Assembly: GCF_000226095.1 (NCBI RefSeq)
Contig: NC_016472.1
Location: 2,418,001-2,482,000, forward strand
Length of the DNA: 64,000 nt
Reading direction: 5' to 3'
Source: Thermothelomyces thermophilus ATCC 42464
Taxonomy: Eukaryota; Ascomycota; Sordariomycetes; Sordariales; Chaetomiaceae
Position 1 is the stretch's first letter; each line of letters starts with the position of its first letter. A program made the position numbers and the translations under genes. Of this stretch, positions 11,327 to 20,615 are shown piece by piece. The notes under the pieces are model-generated. The model made no database searches and had not been told where the DNA came from. It saw only the letters and a list, made by a program, of their open reading frames with translations.

Positions 11327-11975
11327 GATGCTGCGGTATTAAGTGCCTAGGAAATGCAAAAATACCTGATGTTGTTTAATGACCTGCTGTGTGGTGGCAG
11401 AACTGAAGGGAACGACCAGAGGCTAAAGGAAAAATAATAACTGATTGATTAAGCGGGAGAGGGCGGTTGACAGCGTGATTCGAGACAGAACATAGAACCA
11501 AAAAGTGTCTGTACTGTAATTACCTGAGGTGGGTTTGAAAATTGTCACTTAGGTGATTCGTAGCCAATCTCGGAAAGTCAGCCCAACTCGAAAATTCTTG
11601 CGCCTTTAACGGTCGCGAGTTTCGATAATGGCGTGCGGATTGGCCTTAATAGTGGATACCTACTACTGAGCGAGCCAGGAGAGTGAGGACGGGATGGGAT
11701 AAGGCCTGAGGCCTGGTGGCCTAATTAGGCCGTTCCTCGGGCTTGGGCCACGCCTAATCGCGGCCTGATAATCAAGGAACAGACAGGAGCCAAGAATCAC
11801 CACTTCAGATTCTCTGGGTCAATCGTCAATCAAATTATTCATTCGTAAAGAGGGAAAAAGAAAACCAAATCAAAGATAAACATACAAACAACCCAAACCA
11901 AACCAAAAAAAAGGAATGAGTTTGTAATTCTGTTATTCTACAAGCCAAAGCGGAGATACTTGATCTAATTACAGC
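11327..11975. other. Intergenic region upstream of the RRM gene
   Basis: About 650 bp, moderately AT-rich towards the left of the broken gene at 11976. It probably holds the promoter of the RRM gene. I see no gene, RNA or repeat in it. Confidence 0.5.
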
Positions 11976-12504
11976 TTAATTACTGCTTCCGGGCTTCGCA
12001 ATTGCGGCGGCGGCGGCAAGCTCGCCGTCGCCGTCCATCTCTTGACAACAAAAGACGAAGGTATCCCCGAGGGCGCCGAGCCTGTACCGCCTATTGGCCT
12101 CCTGGTAGTCCTCGCAAGTGCCGGATGGTCGGGTAGTGCACGTAATTAGGCGATCTCGTCCCAGCCGCCGTCCTCCTCCTCCTCCTCCCCGGATCCGTCG
12201 CCGCCATCGCCGACGCCCGGGGCCGTGGGCGAGCACCCGCCCGACGAGCTTGACGCGGCCGCCGTGAAGCGAGCCCACCCGCCGGGCGAACTCGGCGCCG
12301 TACTGCTTGTACTGCTCCTTCTTGCCCGGGCGGAAGGCGAGCAGGTGGCCGGCCGACGTCGCCTTCGGCAGGATCATCCATCGCAGCAGGACGCGAGCCT
12401 GGAGTCTAGACGGGCTTGACGCCGGCCCGGGAGAGGGTCCGGAGGAAGGCGGGGACGGAAATGCCGGGCTTGAGGGACACGAGGAGGAGCTGGCAGACGA
12501 CCAT
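11976..12504 (-). pseudogene. Broken gene of a small alpha/beta-barrel-like hypothetical family
   Basis: The minus strand opens with ATG at 12504 and reads MVVCQLLLVSLKPGISVPAF and SRAGVKPV, then meets a stop; a shifted frame continues with ARVLLRWMILPKATSAGHLL directly into AFRPGKKEQYKQYGAEFARR, then HGGRVKLVGRV; another frame holds GWDEIA and YVHYPTIRHL; and a final frame EDYQEANRRYRLGALGDTF. These blocks match my memory of one fungal family of small proteins resembling NIPSNAP/DUF1330 dimeric alpha-beta barrels, in which a longer middle part separates LL from AFRPGKK. I therefore infer at least three frame breaks, one premature stop and an internal deletion. The start codon lies at the very edge of the LTR-like repeat at 12505, so the original promoter is displaced. 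The gene should be non-functional. Confidence 0.6.
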
Positions 12505-12761
12505 TGCTACAGCTCTGTGGCTGCAATCGCTAATTACAGCTCAGAAGGCTGCAATAGTACGACACCACAGCGCTATTCGCGCCGTGGGCGGCACTCCCGG
12601 ACCAGTGGTATGGGCCTGCAGAAGTGGTGGTAAAATGCGTTGATTGTTCCAAGTGCCGGAGGCACTTGGAGGTGCTGCCTAAATACATGTCAAAACCTGG
12701 TCTATCATCTCCGTTGGTGGGTCAGTCAGATCTGACCTACTGGCAGTCAAATCCTGTAACA
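12505..12761 (+). mobile_element. Small LTR-like repeat, copy A (257 bp)
   Basis: Begins TGCTACAG and ends CTGTAACA, like copies B (16733-16967, opposite orientation) and C (9821-9959). Copies A and B align over nearly their whole length and are clearly recent relatives of each other; A carries an internal block built round the inverted repeat CCAAGTGCC/GGCACTTGG that B lacks. A 12-bp palindrome, GTCAGATCTGAC, lies near the right end. Flanks (ACCAT and ACATC) suggest a decayed 5-bp target duplication. It is non-coding and looks like a solo LTR or TRIM-like fossil. Confidence 0.6.
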
Positions 12762-13366
12762 ACATCATTTGAAAAAGTGTACGGAGCCTATAAGGTAATG
12801 ACGAGTTTCCTGAACTCGTATTATTGCGTTCCGAAACACTTTGATATTAAGCACCAAATTAATTAGGAAGCGATTCTGTAAATCAGGTCTCCGGTCTGAT
12901 TAATACTAATAGTCAACGTGGGACTCGTTAAGAGGCTTGGTCAGAGCACGTTTGCATAGAGGACTTCATGGTCGTAAAGCTAGGAGGCTACTGTGTTGCT
13001 GACTACTCTGTAGTAGCCTCTGACATATCTGTATACTACCACAGATGAAGAAAGATTTTGGTATCAAGGGTCTGTAACCGAGGCTCCAACGCGCTGCTGG
13101 GAAAAGGGGGGAAAGAGAGAAACAAGAAAACAACAAGCACCCTCTCAAATAATGAAATGAAGCAGCACTCCATCCACCCAAAAATACCTTACTCCCCGTC
13201 CATCCCTTGATTGAGAGCATATCATTCCTGAAAAACATGTCCTCTTTCTTCTCACCAATAGTACCGTTCTCCCTGAGCCCCCCCCCCTTCCGGGCCCCCC
13301 TCTCCCTTTTTTTTTCGTTTCTTTGTCCAAAGCCCCAAGGGTGGTGGGGGGTGATTATTCAAAAAA
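12762..13366. other. Intergenic region downstream of the methyltransferase gene
   Basis: About 600 bp, AT-richer on the left and pyrimidine-rich on the right. It should hold the 3' UTR of the methyltransferase gene. No gene or RNA seen. Confidence 0.5.
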
Positions 13367-14473
13367 TCATTTCTCGGGTTTCTGGGCGGTGATGACGAGA
13401 AAGTCAAAGAGGATGTGGGTGTCGGGGTTCTTGGCGGCAGCGCGGACGCCGGCGTTGAGGACGGAGATCTCCTCCTTGGACCAGCCGAGGACGTCGGCGA
13501 AGAGGGCGGCGGTGAAGGCCTCGACGCCCTCGGCGAAGTTGATGGTCAGGAGGGTGCCGATCTCCTTGAGGCGGGGGTCGCGGGGCCAGGCGCCGACGGG
13601 GAGGGGGAAGACCTGGACGCGGACGTTGATGAAGCCGGCGTCGCGGACCCAGCGCTCCATGCTCGGGGCCGGGTTCACGGTGCGGCCGATGCGGTCGCAG
13701 GCCTCCATCAGGCCGTCCATCATGCGGACCATCGGGTTGTCCTCGGTCAGGGAGCCATCCTGGCTGTAGGGCGTGTTCACGCTCTCCTGCAGCTCGAGCC
13801 AGCCGCCGGGGACGAGGTTGTTGTACATCTGACGGATCAGGCGGGGCCAGTCCTTGATGGAGCCGGCCATGTAGCGGCAGTGGATGTAGTCGTAGGGCCG
13901 GGGCTCGGCCCAGTCGAGCTCGACGTCGTCGACCAGGAAGCGCACGTTGGGCGGGCACCAGCTCGGCTGGATGGGCGACAGGTCGTTGCCCACGATCTCG
14001 GCCGCGCCCGGGTACTCGTCGCCCAGGTGGATGGCCCACAGGCCCGTCCCCGTGCCCACGTCGAGCACGCGCAGGCCCTTGTCCGGGTCGATGGGGGCCA
14101 GGAAGAGCCGGTCGTTCAGGCAGCGGTAGTAGACGTGGTGCACCATGTCGAGCCGTTCCTGCTCCTTCTCGTCGTTGGGGAACTGGTACTTGCCCGCCTG
14201 GTACGCGTGGTACCGCCGCCCGTGCTTCCACTCGTACCGCATCACGCTGCTCTTGAGCGACGTCGACGCCGCCGATGTCCCGTCCTCGTACGCCGAGTCC
14301 CCGTCCCCGCCATCCCCGGCCCCGGCCCCGGCCTCGCCATCCCAGGCAGCGGCAGCCTCCGTGTCCACCTCCACGTGTGCCGCGCGCTCCGCCAGCTCCG
14401 CCAGCTCCGCGCGGCGTGGAGAAGACGACGACGACGGAGAAGCAGCGGCGGCCGCAGAAGGAGGAGAAGACAT
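13367..14473 (-). CDS. LaeA/TAM-like SAM-dependent methyltransferase, 368 aa
   Basis: A single exon encodes 368 residues. After a low-complexity N-terminus (Ala, Ser, Glu, Gly to about residue 75) comes YEWKHGRRYHAYQAGKYQFP, the entry typical of fungal TAM-domain methyltransferases, then QERLDMVHHVYYRCL. SAM-binding motif I is VLDVGTGTGLWAIHLGDEYP; further family motifs are VGNDLSPIQPSWCPPN, FLVDDVELDW, YDYIHCRYMAGSIKDWP and NNLVPGGWLELQE. The protein is most like the LaeA-related family, whose members modify unknown substrates and some of which govern secondary metabolism. No biosynthetic cluster is next to it. I chose the ATG at 14473 (MSSPP) rather than the longer open frame, whose extra 60 residues are hydrophobic and AT-rich, like a leader. 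Confidence 0.88.
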   Translation of the reverse strand: MSSPPSAAAAASPSSSSSPRRAELAELAERAAHVEVDTEAAAAWDGEAGAGAGDGGDGDSAYEDGTSAASTSLKSSVMRYEWKHGRRYHAYQAGKYQFPNDEKEQERLDMVHHVYYRCLNDRLFLAPIDPDKGLRVLDVGTGTGLWAIHLGDEYPGAAEIVGNDLSPIQPSWCPPNVRFLVDDVELDWAEPRPYDYIHCRYMAGSIKDWPRLIRQMYNNLVPGGWLELQESVNTPYSQDGSLTEDNPMVRMMDGLMEACDRIGRTVNPAPSMERWVRDAGFINVRVQVFPLPVGAWPRDPRLKEIGTLLTINFAEGVEAFTAALFADVLGWSKEEISVLNAGVRAAAKNPDTHILFDFLVITAQKPEK

Positions 14474-16581
14474 GATGATGGTCGGGCAAAGGTAAGAACA
14501 AGGGAAAAAAAAGGTAAAGCAAAAAGGCGAAATAAAAAAGATGTATAAGATGAGCGAGTTAAAGGTGTTGTGTATATCCCTTGCCCAGAAAAGTATGTAT
14601 ATAGATATAGATACTAGGATGATTTTCTTCCCAGGTATGTTTTTGTGTGCCACGGATCAAAGGGTAGGTGTGAATGTGGGTAGGTGAGGTCGGCAGGGTA
14701 CCCTGTACGGATTAGTGTTGGAGGTTTGATTAGTGAGTGAGAAGGTATGGATGGATATGGAGTGGTACGTTGTTGGATTCCTCCGAGGCGAATGCTCACA
14801 AATAATCCGTACTGATTAATCACGTCGTCAGGGATCCTTGCCCCACAAAACTTTTGGCGCCTTGGGCGTGCTCCCGGTTTTTTTCTTTCTTTCTTTGGTT
14901 TATGTCTTGTTTCTTGGTGTGGAGGGACGGGAGGGGAAACACTCACTACGCAATACGGAGTACCTCTCTCTCCTTTTTGAATTATCTCCGGCTAAGAAGC
15001 AGGAAAAACCCTGAAGAGGGGCCGTCTCTCCCGCCCGTTGCCTCACCCGCCGGCTAGTCCGTGCTTTTAGCGTATGTACAGTACAATATGTATGTACACT
15101 AGGAGTGCGGACGGAGCTCCGACCCAGGGAAGCCAGGCCCGCGGGTTTAGTGGGAGATGGTGTCCAATCACGGCGAGAACGGAGGCCCGGGTTGCAACAC
15201 ATCTTTGCAAGTTCCCTTGTTAGCACGGCCTTGGAGCTTGGGGATCGGGCCAGAAAAGCACGAGTGGAGAGAGTCCAGCATTGCCCCACAAATGGTCGCA
15301 TCGCGGGGTATGTATGTATGTACTGTACACTATGTATGTACATACATACGGAGCACAATGGCGCGAAATCCGATTGCGCAAACCGGGTGTCGGCGACGAG
15401 GTGGTTGGCCAATTGCGCCAATTGAGAAACTGAGAGGAACAGCATTCCGTAGTTATTCCCTACAGTGACAGGCCCATCCGTCATGCGCGTAGCCGACTGT
15501 CTGTGATCTGTACTCGGTACATACAGTTCACAAACACACAGGCCAAGGACCCGATAAAAATTCAATTAGTATCAGGTTTGTCATCGAAATAGAGAAGCGT
15601 GCAGCACAGAAAACCGGAGATTGCGCCGAAGAAAAGGCTTGGTAAACGCAGTATGCACAGTACGGAATATATCCTTACCGTACTTGCTTTGGATTTATTA
15701 GTATGTTACTCCGTACGCTATGTGCGATGGCTACCGTGCTTGGCAATTGATAAGTGCACGGTGCACGATCATCGGAAAGCTTCCGGGCTGGCCGCACATG
15801 CGGGAAGATCGCGTGGTGGCAGTCTGCGCAACTGACCTACAGCGCTCCAGCACGTGGCGTGCTCCCACTCAACAGAGATCCTGGAAAGCCGGCCGTCGGT
15901 CTTGGCGAGGGGGGCAGTCGCACAAAACTCTTAGGGTTGCATCAGAAGACAGGAACGAGGAAAAAAAAAGGTGATCGCTGTGCCTGAATGTCGATAGGCA
16001 TTTCGAAGGGTAACATCATAGACAAATATAACTACACGATAGAAAAATAGCTACACTTGGAACTACAAAGTAGGATACGCTTGATTATGATGATGCGCCT
16101 CCTTGTAACTTACACAGTACACTAGTACGGAGTATTGAACTCGTTAATCGGCTGGGAGTTTACGTACTGCGTAATCCGTACTTCGTACACACATAAGGGA
16201 TCTTGTTTTCCCCGCTCTAACTCCGTCATGCTCCTCCCCTTCTTCAACCGGGGTCTGCATCCCGTTCCTCTTATGAATGCTGACCATGGATGGTCTGCGA
16301 TCAATACATCGCCACTGTTTGAGATCGAGGCATTAAATAAGACAAGCACTTTGGATTGGGGCTCCCAGCTAAGTACACTGAGGTATTCTAGCTTATTCAC
16401 CTTACGTACATACGTCATGTCGCGCTGGGACATTTGTTCCGAGAACCTCGGCTTCTCTCGAGGGGCATACAATACAACAGCAGAACGCCGATTGCCTAAC
16501 AAATAGTTACCAACAACAACTTTTCGATCGGATCAACCCCACCAAGCAAGTCTCAGGCCCAGAGATACACACCAGGCTCAC
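14474..16581. other. Long intergenic region upstream of the methyltransferase gene
   Basis: About 2.1 kb with no supported gene. It contains TACGGAGTA or its complement at 14954-14962, 15707-15715 and 16126-16134, and several alternating TACGTA-type stretches, for example near 15310-15350. Open frames here lack known motifs. Confidence 0.5.
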
Positions 16582-16731
16582 TTGTTACCACGCAACCTCC
16601 CCGTACAATCATCTTCAGCATCCATATTATCTCGGGGCTTGACGATCCTCTTCGAGGCCGGATCAAAGTAGTTTATCGAGTACCAGGGCCGAGGAATCCC
16701 ATCGACCCGCGGAGACAAGGAGTCAAGATGG
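16582..16731 (-). pseudogene. Possible truncated exon abutting an LTR-like repeat
   Basis: The minus strand reads HLDSLSPRVDGIPRPWYSIN followed by YFDPASKRIVKPRDN and ends GRLRGNK at a good donor site (AACAA|GTGAGC, donor G at 16581). The composition is that of a real protein and the codon use is GC-rich, unlike the surroundings. The open frame begins exactly where the repeat at 16733-16967 stops, so the exon looks cut off by the insertion. I recognise no family and found no convincing next exon to the left. Confidence 0.3.
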
Positions 16732-16732
16732 T

Positions 16733-16967
16733 TGTTACAGGATTTAACTGCCAGTAGGTCAGATCTGGCTGACCCACCAACAGGGATGATGGACCAGGGT
16801 TCGATATATATTTAGACAGCACCTCCAAGAATCAACGCATTTTATCACCACTTCTGCAGACCTATACCACTGGTCCGGGAGTGCCGCCCACGGCGCGAAT
16901 ACCGCTGTGGTGTCATACTATTACAGCCTTCTGAGCTGTAGCGATTGTAGCCAACCGAGCTGTAGCA
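16733..16967 (-). mobile_element. Small LTR-like repeat, copy B (235 bp)
   Basis: On the plus strand it begins TGTTACAG and ends CTGTAGCA, that is, the reverse orientation of copy A at 12505-12761, with which it aligns over nearly its whole length. Flanking bases (ACATC on one side, ACCATC on the other) suggest an imperfect target duplication. It has no coding capacity and is a fossil of the same small TG...CA family. Confidence 0.6.
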
Positions 16968-17170
16968 GATGTATAATTAATTATTAGGAGAAGGGATCCG
17001 CAGGACGTAGATCCTGCTTTTCGCTCTGAATTGTTTCTCTCAAACCTGACAGGGAACGTGAGACGGCAGAATAGACATCTAGACGATGTAATATCAATAA
17101 ACAAGAGGTAATAATTAATTATCTCGAGTAGGGATTGATAATTCAACATTAATACATGGAAGAGATTCAC

Positions 17171-19406
17171 TTACTCTTTGCCCGAGTGCGGCCCTTTCGT
17201 TCCTTCGCTCCCGCTCCCGCTCCCGCTCCCGCTCCCGCTTCCAACAGGACCGTCGGAAGAACTTCCAGAAACGTCCCCGACGACCCCCTCGGACCACAAG
17301 CCGCCCTTCTCTTCGTCCCCGCCCGCCGCCTGGCCGGGGCGGGCCTCCCGGTCGTCGTCGTCGTCCTCCTCCTTCCTGGACCGCTTCTTCATGTGGTGCA
17401 GGCCCGTCTTGTGCTCGGTGTGCACCTTGCTGAGCTGGCGCGAGCCGACGAGGCAGGCGACGAGGAGGCCGAGCCCGGCAAAGGCGACGTACATGACGTA
17501 CATGTTGCGCAGGCTGTCGAAGTAGGCCTCGCGCGCCACCCGCCGCTGCGGCTCCGGCAGCCTGCCGACCAGCCCCACGCTCGACGCCGCGTTGCTGCCC
17601 GACAGCAGGCGCGCCGCCTCCGCCCCGACCTCCTCGACCAGCCGCGGTAACTGCCGCTCCATCCCGTTCTGGAACACGACGCTGCCGATGACGATGGAGA
17701 TGGAGGTGAAGAGCTGCCGGATAAAGGCAAACGTCCCCGTCGCGGCTTCAGGGGGGAAGGGGAAAGGGGAAAGGGAAAGAAACCATCAGCGATTTGGTGC
17801 GAACACGGAACGTTCGGAGCTAGGGTAGTTTTAGAGGGGAGGGGGAGATTGAGAACTTACCGGCCATGTCGCGCGGCTCAACCGTCGTCTGGAGGGCGAT
17901 CAGAGGCGCCTGGAAGTTGGGCCCGACACCCGTGCCGGCGATGAGCTGGAAGATGACGATCTTGGCCCAGTTCGCCCGCGGCTCCAGGTCGGTGAACAAG
18001 CCGAAGCCGAGCGTCATGACGGCCATGCCGAAGATGATGCAGGGCAGGTACCTGCCCGTCTTCTTGATGATGATTCCCGTGGCCGCGGACGTGAGGGAGA
18101 GGGACATGACCCACGGGAGGATATAGACGCCCGACATGAGCGGCGAGGCTCCGAGGACGGCCTGGAAGTAGAGCGGGAGGTAGTAGCTGCCCGAGATGAA
18201 GACGATGCCCTGCAGGGCGCCGACGCCGAGCGACGCGGCGCTGGAGCGCTTGGCGAACAGGTACACGGGCACCAGGGGGAACTCGGCCACCTTCCACTCG
18301 ATGGCGACGAAGATGCAGGCCGTGACAATGCCGAAGACGAGCAGGCAGACGACCGTCGGCGAGCCCCAGGGGTGCGTCACGCCGCCGAGCTCGAGCCCGA
18401 GCAGGAACATGAGGGTGGCGCCCACGATGGTCAGCGACCCGAGCCAGTCGACGGCCGCCAGCCCCTGCCGCATCGGCGTGCGCGGGTTGTGCAGCTTGAG
18501 CACCAGGGCCAGCACGACCATGCCGACCCCGGAGATGGGCAGGTTGATGTAGAAACACCACCGCCACGTCACCTTGCTGGTGAAGACGCCCCCGAGGACG
18601 GGGCCGACGGCGGACGCCACCGCCCACACCATGCCCATGACGCCAAAGTAGACCCCTTGCATCACCGGTCAGTTCTCTCGTTCCCTCATCTTTTTTTCTT
18701 TTACTTATTTTTTTTTTTAATTTTTTTTTTAAAAAAAAGGTAACGAAAAAAAAAACTCACCCCGCTTTCTCATCGAAAACAAGTCGCTGATGCATATGTT
18801 GACGAGGATGACGATCCCGCCTCCGCCGACGCCCTGGAGGGCGCGGGCGACGATGAGCATGGTCATGTTGACGCTGACGGCGCTCAGGAGGGAGCCGACC
18901 CAGAAGACGGCGACGGCGATGAGCATGATGGGCTTGCGGCCCCAGATGTCCGAGATCTTGCCCCACACGGGCGCCGCCGCCGCCGTCGCCAGCATGTATG
19001 CCGACCCGATCCACGTGTACCCGGCCGTGCTGTGGAACTGCTGCGCGATGGTCGGCACCGCCACCGTCACGATGGTCACGTCCAGCGCCGCCAGGAACAG
19101 CGCCGACGCCAGCGCCAGGATGATGGCGGCCGTCTGGAGGGCGGTGCGCGTCTCCTCGGGCGCCGCCGCCGATGCATCCGGTGCTGCCGGGGCCGCGGCG
19201 GCAGTGTCCGTGCTGGAGGGTTTATCTTCTTTCGAGCCATTGTCGTCGTCGTCCTTTTCCGAGTTGCCCTGCAGTTGCTGTGACGATGGCTCCGGGTCAG
19301 TCTGCTTGACGGGTGGGGAGGACAACGAGGCCGTGTCATCGCTGCTTGGCATCGCCGAGTCCTTCTCCTCCGGTCCGAGGACCCGGTCGGAGCCGGCGAC
19401 GGTCAT
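17171..19406 (-). CDS. MFS multidrug transporter (DHA2-like, 14-TM type), 671 aa
   Basis: Exons 19406-18761, 18655-17861 and 17745-17171 give 671 residues with GT-AG introns (18656-18760, 17746-17860). After an acidic Ser/Ala-rich cytosolic tail of about 80 residues, the first membrane span holds the family motif ALDVTIVTVAVPTIAQQF; motif A-like sequence is GKISDIWGRKPIML and a Gly-rich stretch LQGVGGGGIVILVN follows. Splicing joins SMRKRG to VYFGVMGMVWAVASAVGPVL, the motif C antiporter signature. The distal half holds GTGVGPNFQAPLIALQ and, after intron 2, AAATGTFAFIRQLFTSISIV, typical of proton-driven fungal drug exporters. The cytosolic C-terminus has an Asp-rich and a Gly-Ser repeat. It should sit in the plasma membrane and export a drug or metabolite. 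The first ATG (19406) and one 19 codons later are both possible starts. Confidence 0.9.
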
Positions 19407-20240
19407 TTTGGCCCTTAAATGCGCCCCCGTGGCGACTGTGGTTCGAGAGGCTGAGACCAAGTGCCTTGTATTCCTCCAACCCGGTCTGTTCGGCCGGGGA
19501 CGATCCTGGGCCAAGAATGGACGCCACGTGCGCGGTCTTGTCCTACGGAGTAGAAGATATTAACTCCTAGAACCCAGCTTCAGTGTCTGCGAACCAAGTG
19601 CGGCAGCTCTTCCTTTCACGCTATGGGCCCGAGCAGGCGGTTTTCGTTTTCCGCGTTGTTAAGGCTCCTGGCGGCAGAAGGAAAAATTTACAAAAAAAGT
19701 TGGCGGGACAGACTGGCATTTGCTCCCCAATGACGGACACTGTCGGTCAAGTGACACGAGCGCGCAGGTTTGCCCAAATACCCCGAGACGGCTTTGGCCC
19801 TGGAACCCCCGAATAGGGGGTGTGGAGACCGGCCGGGTCCGATACCCGGGCGGAGAACAGGGCATCGGTGTTCAGCGCCGAGATGCCAACTCGGGCCCAT
19901 GACGAGGCCATGAGGAACAGAAGGGCATCGCCGGCGAAGCTCATGTCACAGGAGACTCCGCTCTCTCTTCCTGGTCCGTTTCGGGCGGATTGATTGGATG
20001 GGTTGGGCTATGAGATATTTTCTTTTCCTCCAAGCGCCGTGTGTCCAGGGTGAACTTTATCCAACAAACCAAAGTTCGCTCGTATATCCGACTTAGGGCC
20101 GGCACTGGCAGTTGCGGAATTTTCAAAAAGATCCCGGTTGCAGACCGGCAGTGACTAATTCGGCCAGAAGCCCGGCCAAAACGCGCACGGACCGTAAGAG
20201 ATCGTCGGTCTGGCAAGTCTGCCCCAAAAAAAAGAAGAGG

Positions 20241-20319
<79 letters not shown>

Positions 20320-20615
20320 AAACACGCTCCCTCTTCAGAAGGGCAGGTCCACAGAAGCCACTAGGTTACGAGAGCAAAATAGCTCGCTCGTATTGTTTCT
20401 ATTAGATGTCTTCAAACAGTCCAGGATCCAACTGGCGTTGCCCTCAACGTTACCAGAGCACCGCGAGTCTTGCGAGGCTTTCTCTATCACACCTGCGCTG
20501 GCTGGCCGCGCTACTGCCGCGTTAACCAACGCCGTGGTCATGCAATCCGATATCTACATTAGGTCGCGCATAGTATGTACTCTGTGCAAACGAGCATGCA
20601 GAACAAGGTGATACC
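19407..20615. other. Intergenic region between the MFS and HMG-CoA reductase genes
   Basis: About 1.2 kb. It holds the MFS promoter, one TACGGAGTA (19544-19552), a poly(A)-(GA)n tract at 20241-20314 and the 3' side of the reductase gene. No gene seen. Confidence 0.5.
20241..20314. repeat. Poly(A) run of about 47 followed by (GA)n
   Basis: A near-pure A run (about 20241-20287) passes into about thirteen GA units. It may be a simple-sequence expansion or the tail of a retroposed copy; I see no retroposon body to its left. Confidence 0.85.

Noticed and set aside
13404-14522. Long frames on both strands over the methyltransferase gene, rich in Arg/Pro or Val/Gly.
   Set aside because: Their composition is that of shifted or reversed GC-rich codons; only the 368-aa frame has SAM-binding motifs.
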